13,861 nucleotides of DNA from assembly GCA_035591015.1 (NCBI GenBank), contig JAXIUW010100005.1:1-13861 (forward strand), given 5' to 3'. The position numbers and the translations under genes are program-made. This DNA is from Cephalothrix simula. Taxonomy: Eukaryota; Nemertea; Palaeonemertea; Archinemertea; Cephalotrichidae. Below, piece after piece: positions 1 to 7,800 of the stretch (the stretch's first letter is position 1; every line of letters begins with the position of its first letter). The notes under the pieces were generated by a model. The model did no database searches, was not told where the DNA came from, and saw only the letters and a program-made list of their open reading frames with translations.

Positions 1-110
1 ACATAGCAACGGGCTAATATTGATATTGCCCCGCTTGACCGGGCATTATAGGATATATTTCGTGCTTTTCTTCGCATAAATGGCTACATATTTCGAGAAA
101 AATTAACAAT
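1..110. repeat. Possible mobile-element end at the window edge
   Basis: An imperfect inverted repeat lies at about 13-33 (GGGCTAATATT against ATATTGCCC). The minus-strand reading GCACGAAATATATCC at about 50-64 resembles the (C)ACGAGTGAAATATATACCC word of the inverted-repeat elements at 3371-3920. No second end or target duplication is visible because the window begins here. It may be a decayed member of that family or unrelated sequence. Confidence 0.2.
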
Positions 111-153
111 AAAACGCTGTAAAAGTGTTGAAAATGGCCGAGTGTTCAGGTCT

Positions 154-232
154 TCAACTATGACGGTCTCTCAGTATTTCAGGATTATTTCCCGTGGTAT
201 CGTGGTACCATTTCTTTATAACTTCTTCAAAC
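154..232 (-). CDS. Candidate terminal exon of an unrecognised minus-strand gene
   Basis: On the minus strand a good acceptor (pyrimidine-rich, ending CTCACCTCTCAG) is followed by a short open frame that begins FEEVIKKWYHDTTGNNPEIL and ends RDRHS plus TGA. The charged composition is more protein-like than the plus-strand reading of the same bases. I do not recognise the family. The reading phase needs two bases from the preceding exon, whereas the candidate exon at 918-978 supplies one, so the two cannot join directly; a missing exon, or one wrong call, is implied. The plus strand here also has an open frame from an ATG at 160 running into a GTGAGA donor-like site at 240, which I consider less likely. 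Confidence 0.2.
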
Positions 233-240
233 CTGAGAGG

Positions 241-917
241 TGAGAAACCCGCCAAAAATTAAACGGATTGCTGTAAATTTGATTGGTTTCGCCATTCTTG
301 CCTTTTTAGAAGTAAACATTTAAAATTTTAGTGGATTTGTGAATCTTTTAGCAGCTTTTTGGTGAAAATGCGTATTTAAATCCGTTCATCCTTCAAAAAT
401 AAAACTTTTTGAGGGACTAAAACCATAACTGAAGTTCTGAAAATGGTCCCGTCACCAGTCTAGTCACCATCAGACACTTATAAGAGCTTATGAAAACACT
501 ACTTAATTTCATTCTTACTCTTCTGTATTGAACGTCCCTAATCCTTACCCCGGATCCTTACATTTAAGACAAAATCCCTTCTTTCAGAATATAAGTGGCC
601 AAATTGCTACTCCGATGTCGCCCCCAGTAAGATTTAACGTGCCTTATGCCATGAAGAAGATACAAATGTTTACTTTCTCTGATCAATTAAGAATCCTGAT
701 TGATTATAACGGCTTTATTTGGTACAGCAGTTGTGAAACCTAAATGACTATTTTCATTAAACAGAAATCATTGCTTACACAAATGATCAAAACTGTTTTA
801 CATTCTCTTCTCGGAAGGCATTATAATATGATGTAATTAAAATGCACTTGCCCGTCTGTCAACTATAGAGGGACATGAAAAGATCCAATTTGTAGCGTTG
901 TTTTTAAACGTACTTAC
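241..917. other. Non-coding stretch with no firm feature
   Basis: AT-rich sequence. The only gene-like signal is a possible 39-nt plus-strand micro-exon at 588-626, with acceptor CTTCTTTCAG and donor CA|GTAAGA. In one frame it reads NISGQIATPMSPP, which matches nothing I know. If the minus-strand exon candidates on either side are real, this would be their intron. Confidence 0.25.
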
Positions 918-978
918 AGCACTCTATCACTTCTTCAAATTCAACAGGAATGCTTCTTGTGTGTGGCCGAAAATCCAT
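918..978 (-). CDS. Candidate first coding exon of an unrecognised minus-strand gene
   Basis: On the minus strand an ATG at 978-976 sits in a strong animal start context (A at -3, G at +4). It opens a frame reading MDFRPHTRSIPVEFEEVIEC that runs into a consensus donor, T|GTAAGTA, at 917. An in-frame TGA lies five codons before GACATCATG, so the frame cannot extend far upstream in genomic DNA. The peptide is soluble-looking and acidic at its end; I do not recognise its family. The six residues EFEEVI recur nearly in the candidate exon at 154-232 (FEEVI). This could be a chance open frame, but start context and donor together are better than random. Confidence 0.3.
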
Positions 979-2130
979 GATGTCCTTGTGGTATATCTTT
1001 CATTAGTATGAATAATTGTTAATTTACTGTACTAAATGCAAATGATTTAGTAATAACGAAAAAACGTACATGTACATGTATTACCTCAGCAGTGTTTATT
1101 TATGATTTCTGTTGTATTTAAAACTCTTTTTCGTGACCAAAATAACAAAGAGAAGTATCTGTTGAATTTTCTTGTTAATGATCACAAACAAAGTCCTGTA
1201 CGTCCTCTAAATAATTGAAATGCTATTTTTCATCTGTTTCTTCCATAAAATAAAGATTGACACTATCTTCACTATCTAAGAACCAGGTGTGCTTGTGTGC
1301 TTGTGCCAGAACCTGCTATTTTTCTAACCTTCAGTCTGATCCAGCTCTGCTATGTGTTCAAATCTCAAAGCACATTTAGGACAACTGGCCCTTGAATTAT
1401 CAATGGTATTATGCCTGAAAATTGTGAAGATATGTTTTTGTAGGATAACTCAAAAGATCGAAAGCTGTGGTGTAGTGCACCCGGGTAGTGCATCGATGAT
1501 TTAGTTCAATTTTGAACTGAAAACTTCGACATTGATAATTTTGAACAACAAAATCTTGTTTTCAAACCTGATCATCATCCATTTGGTCTTCTAGATTTCG
1601 ATTTATCTATCAAGGTCTTGTTTTTCTAATTTGTTTTCTCAGCAGTTTGAACTGATTAGAACATTTGACCATCATCCTAGAAGTGTGAAAACTAAAATCT
1701 CTTGCTGTGTTTTTCAAAGATACGCTGTGTATCTACAAACTCCTCGTGGGGAAAACAACACAGGTTTACTCTTCCACCGTTTGAGGCACATGCTGTTGGA
1801 ATCATCCCTATAATTAATAGGGATTTATAGGTTTTACCATAGGTTTTAAACCTAGGGTTCCGGATCTTTAGTTGCCGCATGCTGTCCCGGATATTTGTTA
1901 CGTGAAAGCTCCTTAATGTGTGGCAATATAAAATAATTATGATGAATTTCTTAACCGTCTTAACTGTTTCTTAAATACGCTTAAAAATCAAAGACACAGT
2001 TAGAATGCTAAATGCTAAAGTCTGTTGAAGTAGGTTTTTAGCTCTTTCACAAGTGCACTGCTAATGCAATGCTGAAGTAGCTGAACCTCTTAACACCATG
2101 CATCTGCACTTCCCGCTTCTTTTACTGCTG
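979..2130. other. Non-coding stretch, probably ZNG1 intron
   Basis: No convincing exon is visible on either strand. I looked for the ZNG1 segment that should precede the 2934 exon (in relatives, a LLW-E motif ending in R-L-K) and did not find it. Small features: ACATGTACATGT-like words at about 1067-1080, a perfect AGTTCAA-TT-TTGAACT inverted repeat at 1503-1518, and TAGGTTT-T-AAACCTA at 1840-1854. Open frames near 1631-1880 on both strands have no recognisable content. Confidence 0.4.
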
Positions 2131-2140
2131 CAGGTGAGAA
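2111..2140 (+). promoter_or_regulatory. Juxtaposed 3' and 5' splice sites (candidate recursive-splicing ratchet point)
   Basis: A long pyrimidine-rich tract (TCCCGCTTCTTTTACTGCTG) ends in CAG at 2131-2133 and is followed at once by GTGAGAA at 2134, so the same point is a strong acceptor and a near-consensus donor. This is the layout of a ratchet point that removes a long intron in steps. It lies 800 bp upstream of the ZNG1 exon at 2934. Alternatives: the donor of a real upstream exon (an ATG at 2098 gives MHLHFPLLLLLQ ending at the CAG, in phase 0 with the ZNG1 exon), or chance. Confidence 0.35.
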
Positions 2141-2239
2141 AGATCTGGATGACAGTCCTCGGTTTTCCCAATTATGTCGCTTAAGGGTGTTCCAGAATTC
2201 ATTGGATTTAGAATATCTTCCAGACATAGACATCTATCT
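2134..2239 (+). other. Possible cryptic or poison exon after the ratchet point
   Basis: Bounded by the strong acceptor at 2133 and a donor T|GTAAGG at 2240, 106 nt long. In phase 0, the phase in which ZNG1 enters its next exon, it reaches a TAA at 2182-2184 after 16 codons, and its length is not a multiple of three, so inclusion would break the ZNG1 reading frame. A second frame is open across the whole segment (GEKDLDDSPRFSQL at its start) but matches no part of ZNG1 that I recognise. This would fit the exon that follows some recursive splice sites; no transcript evidence is available. Confidence 0.25.
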
Positions 2240-2933
2240 GTAAGGAAAAAGGAAAAAAATCTTTTATAAAAGAGGAAGAAAGAGTTCATGCTCCTTTAAT
2301 TCTCTGGAAATTTGAATTGGACTTTTGACTGACTGACCTAAAGCTGATCACAGCTAATTTGCATTACACCTATGTATAAAAAACTCTCTATTCATAAAAA
2401 GTCCATTCACTGTGACATTAAGTGGGGGATTATATCTTTAAATTTTTTGGTTATTCTTTCCTTTCAAAACTGGCAAAATTGTTATGACAGTAGTACAGGC
2501 CTAAAGGCATAAAAAAGTTTTAGCCGTGAATTATTACAAAGGATTTATAATAAGTTGTATGACATTTGAAATGTATGTAAAATGAAACCAAAGCCTCCAA
2601 AATAATAACTTAAAATACCCTTTTTGGCTAATATTTATTTTGAGGGGCGTCTTGAAAAAACTAGTTGAGATATCAGTCAATTGTCTAACAAATAAGACAG
2701 ACGATGTAACCATTTGGCTTTTCTTGGTTTTGCATTGAAATTCACAGGTGTGTGACACTTAAAAATAATCTCAAATTACGTTTTCACATTTTATGAATAT
2801 GTCATTAAAAAGGACATCATAACTAATAATCGAGGCGGTTAGATACAAAGATTAAGTTGCAGGATAGACATAAATGATTTGGCTTTCTAAACAGACACTT
2901 GATAAATCAAATGTTTCATTTCTTTCATTTTAG
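2240..2933 (+). other. ZNG1 intron, 3' part
   Basis: AT-rich, no coding signal on either strand. It ends in an acceptor whose pyrimidine tract, TTTCATTTCTTTCATTTTAG, runs up to 2933. The minus-strand open frame at about 2534-2758 is low-complexity and is not considered a gene. Confidence 0.6.
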
Positions 2934-3060
2934 GGTGTTGTTTCGCTGGCCTCCTGCAAGCGCCGTGTCCTTATTCAAGCTGTGCACGAATTGTATGACC
3001 GTCAAGAAACGACTGAGTGGGAAGATCACGAGAATAGAGCTACCAGATTAGTATTCATTG
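2934..3060 (+). CDS. ZNG1: ZNG1/CBWD zinc-chaperone GTPase, penultimate coding exon (partial gene)
   Basis: Encodes 42 codons plus one base of the C-terminal CobW domain. It starts in phase 0 with GVVSLASCKRRVLIQAVHEL, continues YDRQETTEWEDHENRATRL and ends VFI. The pattern VQ-VHELYD, then a tryptophan with acidic residues, then R-x-x-RLVFIGRNLDK across the splice junction is the signature of animal ZNG1 (formerly CBWD). Family knowledge: ZNG1 is a cytosolic G3E-type GTPase that uses GTP hydrolysis to pass zinc to methionine aminopeptidase 1. The Walker A motif and the CxCC zinc site belong to upstream exons outside the window. The acceptor is TTTTAG|GGT and the donor ATTG|GTAGGT. The next coding bases are at 6710, and the phase-1 junction restores a glycine codon. 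Confidence 0.92.
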
Positions 3061-3069
3061 GTAGGTTTC

Positions 3070-3105
3070 ATTGGCCGTATTGATGAAGTGGCCAAATGCA
3101 GTGGC
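3070..3105 (+). repeat. 36-bp repeat, copy 1
   Basis: It matches 3500-3535 at about 33 of 36 positions; the shared core is GATGAAGTGGCCAAATGCAG. It contains an inverted TTGGCC...GGCCAA. This copy starts only 9 bases after the ZNG1 splice donor, while copy 2 lies inside the inverted-repeat element at 3371-3603, so copy 1 is probably a fragment of the same mobile-element family. Confidence 0.7.
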
Positions 3106-3370
3106 GTTTTTTATTTTTTCTCTGCGTCTTTGGGCGTCATTGTCATTTTAAGGCACCAAAATATGGTCATTTTTTAAAGAAATATCACCTGCCTATTTAA
3201 ATATTCCCCCAGAAATAAATAAGAAAAAATATAAAAATTTAATGAACTGGCGTTAGTGTGGGTGGTCAAAATAGATACATGAGAAAGTAAGACAGAAGAA
3301 ACTAGTATGGGTACTTCAAAAAATTCAAATAGAAATTTGGAGTAAAGTAGTTTCCTATCACACTCTTTCC

Positions 3371-3603
3371 CTCGTGGCAACTCGTGAAATATAACCCACT
3401 CGTGCGATATATCCCATTTTTATGGCACTTTTAGCCGTTAGGTATTGGATATGTAGCACGCTCTTGGAAAAATAGGACGTTCCAAATGCAATACAACCCA
3501 TTAGCCGTATGGATGAAGTGGCCAAATGCAGCGGCCATCTCTGTAACGTGCCATAAAGGGTATAAGGCACTCGTTGGTGTATATTTCATTCGTTTATCAT
3601 GAG
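3371..3603. mobile_element. MITE-like element with about 58-bp terminal inverted repeats
   Basis: The left end (3371-3430: CTCGTGGCAACTCGTGAAAT, then ATAACCCACTCGTGCGATAT, ending at ATGGCACTT) pairs, imperfectly, with the reverse complement of the right end (about 3543-3603), which reads CTCATGATAAACGAATGAAA and ends ATGGCACGTT. The body is about 110 bp and contains copy 2 of the 36-bp repeat. No protein is encoded, so it would be non-autonomous. I see no clear target duplication, and the ends may extend a few bases further. The related copy at 3842-3920 supports a dispersed family. Confidence 0.65.
3500..3535 (+). repeat. 36-bp repeat, copy 2
   Basis: Second copy of the sequence at 3070-3105, here inside the body of the MITE-like element and followed by CATCTCTGTAACGTGCC, where the right inverted repeat begins. 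Confidence 0.7.
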
Positions 3604-3841
3604 AATATATATGGGACTAACCAGTTGGGAATGGGATATTTTCCATGTTATCACACTTAGCAATAAATCGGGTGATACTACCCAAATAAATAGACATAAA
3701 GGATATACCACATATACCATATGGCGTGTAATTCACTCATTTAGCGACTCTGTGCGATATAGCCGTTTGGGTATCTTAACCATATAATAATGATATTATA
3801 TACCCAACTGGTCAAACTAAAAGTTCAATGAAAATGATTAT

Positions 3842-3920
3842 GTTGCACGAGTGTTATATTTCTCGAGTCGCAAACGAGTGAAATATATACCCACGAGTGC
3901 GATATAATTATTATGGCACG
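3842..3920. mobile_element. Back-to-back ends of the same inverted-repeat element
   Basis: The segment 3862-3920 is a direct copy of the left end at 3371 (CTCGAGTCGCAAACGAGTGA, then AATATATACCCACGAGTGCG, ending at ATGGCAC). Immediately before it, 3842-3868 read on the minus strand gives ACTCGAGAAATATAACACTC, an inverted copy of the same end. Two ends therefore meet head to head, so this is a fold-back rearrangement or a nested insertion. The stretch 3604-3841 between the elements has related fragments such as GTGCGATATAGCCGTTTGGG near 3752. Confidence 0.55.
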
Positions 3921-4082
3921 TTGAAGTTATGGGTGTGGATTGTATCGCCTGATTGGTAACGACTGATATTGCTAAGAAAATGTCATACATATTTTTTCAT
4001 TTCTTGCCTTGGCCCGTGGTCTCACATTCATATCTCTTTTCTGTCTAAATTTGATAACTACTCTAGATCACGAGAGTCAATA

Positions 4083-4134
4083 AGCCCCGCGCCGCTATCG
4101 ACGCGCCGGTGCTGGTGTTGAGGGAACAGCTTAT
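4083..4134. other. GC-rich patch in an AT-rich intron
   Basis: About 50 bases of clearly higher GC (AAGCCCCGCGCCGCTATCGA followed by CGCGCCGGTGCTGGTG), flanked by ATAAGC at the left and GCTTAT at the right, a 6-bp inverted pair. Open frames across it are short on both strands and match nothing I recognise. It may be an inserted repeat fragment. Confidence 0.35.
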
Positions 4135-5568
4135 GAAATAAAGCGGTGGCAACGATGACCTGTTATTCATCACAGTAGTTAAAAATACACATCTTTAAAG
4201 ATCCCTAATTAATTTTGCTTTTAAGTTATTATGAGTCTAAAAGACTACTTTTTGTCATTCTAATGGAATAAATGAATATTTAAATCAATGACAAAACATA
4301 CCTATTTCTTCTTTGGCATTTTGTATGTTTAAGTCATAACATTATTTTTCTAACTCATTGATTTATGAACCTAATTTAAAAACAATCTTTTTCAAGGGTT
4401 AGAGTAACATTGTTAGTTTTTCTGTGTAGCAATGGCAACATTCTTTTAACAAACATTTTCTTGTAATTAACTCATTTCTCAAGCTACGAGCTAATTATGT
4501 TTAAACATTCCTTGCCAGCTGAGGCCGTTTCGCACCTCTTCCATTTTCTTAACTAATTGTGGTGTAAATTCTGGTTAAGTTTAAAAAGTAAATGGAATTA
4601 TGAATCATAATATAATTTTTCCTATTGCTATTGTTTTCAACTTAATTTTTTAGACCAAATTCATGTTGATTTCGAACTTTTTCATATTTCTCATTTTTCA
4701 TGTTACTAAAATGAAAAAAAAAACGAAAATTGCCTAAAGTAAAAAAGTTCTTTTTTCAATCAGCAAAATAAATTAAAGCTTTATATATCAATTTCAATAA
4801 GAAAATTTTATTGAATTAGTCAATTATAAATACCATCATTTATTGTGGATTTCATAAATGATGTCTGAGATTTCGTCTCCGATATGGTTTGCCTTAAAAA
4901 GACTAATCATCTGAGGCCCTCAGGATGAGCAATGATAGTCAATTAAAAACGGAACCCTGATTGTGTTGGACAATGACCATAAGTTTCCTGAATTGCCGCA
5001 CTCTTTAGACTTTGTCGCGTAACTGCAGGGTGTCAAAAGGCTTGTAACATTGTTAGCCATCTCAGGCTGTGATACAACTAAATATCCTGAACTCCTCTCC
5101 AATAAAATGCCAACCAAGTGGAAATTAGCCCTGGGGTTTTTGGTATTCTGTCGTTCAAAATTGTCGGACATTTAAAGGCGCTTAGAAGGCCGGGGTAGCT
5201 AAACAAATATTTTGATTATTTTGTATCCGTACTGTAACGGAAATTCTGTGTAATATTTTCTGCATTTTGCTTTTAATCCAGTATAATCTGATTTTAAGGC
5301 TGTCTGCCTGGCTGACCATGTACAGTATGCACTTCAAATTGCTTCAATTTATCTATAGGGTTGTATTATGCACCTTTGTACCAAATAATAGAGGCGGATC
5401 GATCCGTCTTGTTTACAACATTTTTGCCTCCACCTTCTTCATTAAATTTTTGAAAAACTGGTTCCTTTCTGTGCTTTATATTTGTGATTAATTGATGCAA
5501 TGATGGCAGTCATTCTAATGATCGATAGATTATAGTAGATTGAAATTAACTACCTCACAATAGAATGG

Positions 5569-5641
5569 CTATAGCTCGATTGATATCTCGCTCGCCGATC
5601 AAGCAGCTTATCGATCTTGCGATAGCGTGATCGATATATAG
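5569..5641. other. Imperfect hairpin, CGAT-rich
   Basis: Left-arm blocks CTATA (5569-5573), TCGAT (5576-5580), CGCT (5589-5592) and CAAG (5600-5603) face, in reverse order, CTTG (5616-5619), AGCG (5624-5627), ATCGA (5630-5634) and TATAG (5637-5641). The loop is about 12 nt and there is one large bulge in the left arm. The size is like that of a small-RNA precursor, but pairing is interrupted; it may instead be a cluster of CGAT-containing protein-binding sites. Confidence 0.3.
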
Positions 5642-6228
5642 CGCGCTTCTTAAAAGTACTCAATAGAGATGTATTAGTCGTTGCGATTTTTTTTGCTTAA
5701 ATGTTTTAAGATAAGGTTTCTTTTTACAAGATAAGAAAACCAATCGATGGTCGAACATTAGCCCAATGCAAAAGACATGTTATGTTTTTCTGATCTTCTC
5801 TAATCTGTGTAGATAGATTCATGTCACAGAATTGATTCACTCCCGTATAAACATTGATGGATTTTCCACAATAATGTTTCTGTTGTTACATTTGCCTAAT
5901 CAAATGAGTAAATTCATCTGTCTAAACATTCATACATAAAATGTACATATATAAGCATTAAATTCCATAATTACCCGTAATGCACCTAACTTCCTGCTTT
6001 CTTTATGACGCAAAGGCAACCCTAAATATCCCCCTTGGATTCTAACTGTATGTTATTATTATTGTTAAATCACTCATATTGTAATTGTTATTCAAGAAAA
6101 TCTATAATTTATTTATTTTTGTTCAAGCGTTAAATGCAAGCAAAGATCCTTATGATTCTTGACAGTAAATTACGTTACTTTACATTGTCACCCCAAGGAG
6201 GCTACTTATGACATCTTATGACTAAATC

Positions 6229-6254
6229 TAAGTGATATATATATATATCACTTA
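6229..6254. repeat. Perfect 26-bp palindrome with an AT core
   Basis: TAAGTGA at the left, an alternating AT run, and TCACTTA at the right form a self-complementary sequence with no loop. The (AT)n core suggests a microsatellite, yet the flanking TAAGTG and CACTTA are also symmetric. It could form a cruciform or be variable in length between individuals. Confidence 0.8.
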
Positions 6255-6709
6255 CAGCCTAATGAATTAGTTTGATTTCGGTTGACGATGCCTAATTTTA
6301 GAGGTTCTTTTAGGTTAAATAAATTAAGTACTCGAATGTTTAGTTAACTTACCGTATTTTGAGACATGGGTTATCTTATGAGTGTCTATTTCTATTTACT
6401 TGTACTGAATAATCTCAATCAGATTTTTGAAAATTTATATAAGATAACAAATGAAAAAAAATCATAATGTGCACTACATAACCTTTCTGTCGGGTTCTTA
6501 TCAATTTTACCAACAAAACTGGATTTTAAGTACCTAGACATGAATACCCAGAAACGTAAAATATGTACCTTTTTTGTAATAAAAAAGTTCCAAATTATAA
6601 TTCCCACTGATATGATTATTATATATTTTACTGATAACCATATAACCATTTTGCAATGAACGTCCTTTCCGTATTAAAACCGTGACTTTATTTTCCATTT
6701 AATTTTCAG

Positions 6710-6768
6710 GTCGAAATCTGGACAAAGAAGTTCTAGAACAAGAAATAATGAAGTGCATGACATCATGA
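6710..6768 (+). CDS. ZNG1: ZNG1/CBWD zinc-chaperone GTPase, last coding exon
   Basis: After the acceptor TTTTCAG the first two bases complete the glycine codon begun at 3060, giving IGRNLDKEVLEQEIMKCMTS and a TGA at 6766-6768. The VFIGRNLDK motif spanning the intron confirms the splice call and the phase. Compared with my recollection of the human protein, the tail after this motif is shorter by roughly 15-20 residues; the C-terminus is variable in the family, so I do not read this as a truncation. Coding sequence in the window totals 61 residues of an expected protein of about 390. Confidence 0.92.
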
Positions 6769-6815
6769 CACCACCTTTGTTGTGGATATGTCATATAACT
6801 CCTCAGAGATCCGGA

Positions 6816-7760
6816 GTTCCCAAAGATTTTCCGGATTCTGCACCCCTGCACCCGGAAATCGTTGATCACTCAGTGTGGTGCATTGATTAATCAACAGTAA
6901 TTCAAGAAAAGGTAATAAATCGTAATATATGCACTTCATAAGTGCGTATAATTTGAGTGTGGTGCTTTTTGAAAAACTGATCCCGAATATTCGGGATTCA
7001 GGATTCTGTATCTCAGTGTACCCGAAATTTTCTTGATGAATTCAAGAAAATGTAACGCATGCAGTTTTAAGCGTTAAGAGGCGTGATTGTGGGCACATCG
7101 GTATCAAAATAGATATTAAAACAGAAGCTGAAATATTTTGCTGTTTCATTTGGTGCATGTTCTATGTGCAAAAAGATCCCGAAGATTCCGGATTATGTAC
7201 CGGAAATTGTTCATCAACGACAGTGATTGATCAATGTCAATACATGCACTTTATAAGTGCGCCAAGTGACGTATTAATTGGAAACAAAGCAGAAGTTAAA
7301 ACAGAAGCCGATGTTTTTGCTGTGTGAGTGGTACATGTTTTTTATGCAAAAAAATCCCGAAGATTCGGGATTGTGAACCCGGAAATGTCGGAAATAGGTG
7401 ATCAACGTCATATTTTCTTGATGAATTCAAGAAAAAGTAATACATGTACATGTACATGCACTCTATAAGTGTGTTACGTGACAGCGTTGGGTACGTGTAT
7501 ATATTGGAAACTAAACAGGAGCTTATGTTTTGGTGTTTGAGAATGGTGCATGGTCTTTGTGCTAAAATATCCCGAAAATTCCGGATTCTTTACCGGAAAT
7601 GGGTGATCAAATTTTCATGATGAATTCAAGAAAAAGTTATGACATAGTTGGGTATAGTAAATTGGAAATAAAAAAGAAGTTGACTACAGAAGCTAAATTG
7701 ATTTCTGTGTGGTGGCTGTGGTGCATGTGGTGCATGTTCCTAAAAATAGAGAAACTTATA
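6816..7760. repeat. Diverged tandem array, about five units of 160-215 bp
   Basis: Units begin near 6816, 6979, 7175, 7353 and 7568 with the motif (G)ATCCCGAAnATTC(C/G)GGAT, followed by ACCGGAAAT-like words and GTGATCAA. Several also share TTTTCTTGATGAATTCAAGA, GCACTTTATAAGTGCG, GGAAACAAAACAGAAGC-like and GTGGTGCATGTT words in the same order. Spacings are about 163, 196, 178 and 215 bp. Copies are old: many point changes, and unit 3 has lost the TTCAAGAAAA block. The array starts about 48 bp after the ZNG1 stop, so its first unit is probably in the ZNG1 3' UTR. An open frame at 7599-7808 is a by-product of the repeat. Confidence 0.85.
6914..6919 (+). terminator. Candidate ZNG1 polyadenylation signal
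   Basis: Canonical AATAAA 146 bp after the ZNG1 stop codon, inside the first unit of the tandem array. It is the first canonical hexamer after the stop, and nothing else visible competes with it nearby. Confidence 0.4.
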
Positions 7761-7800
7761 AAGTTAATTATTTTTATAATCTTGTGTACATGTAGATGTA

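Larger units (their letters stand above)
3061..6709 (+). other. Last intron of ZNG1 (3649 bp)
   Basis: Bounded by donor GTAGGT and acceptor TTTAATTTTCAG; the join keeps the ZNG1 frame. The first 860 bp carry a cluster of related inverted-repeat elements, listed separately. 3940-4070 and 4140-5390 are AT-rich with no recognisable feature. At 5395-5406 there is a perfect CGGATCGATCCG palindrome, at 5569-5641 an imperfect hairpin rich in CGAT words, and at 6229-6254 a perfect AT-rich palindrome. Short open frames on both strands (for example 4920-5171 minus, 5267-5491 plus, 6419-6649 minus) have no domain or composition that supports a gene. Confidence 0.85.

Noticed and set aside
528-743. A 71-codon plus-strand open frame
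   Set aside because: It begins at a TTG, not an ATG, has no recognisable domain, and a splice-like acceptor and donor fall within it.
1631-1880. Overlapping open frames on both strands
   Set aside because: No recognisable protein content and no clear splice signals; one starts at a non-ATG codon.
4920-5171. An 83-codon minus-strand open frame in the ZNG1 intron
   Set aside because: It reads reasonably but shows no family motif, no promoter and no splice sites; chance length in this composition is plausible.
5552-5559. CTACCTCA, complementary to the let-7 seed
   Set aside because: It lies deep in an intron, not in a 3' UTR, and an 8-base match is expected by chance.
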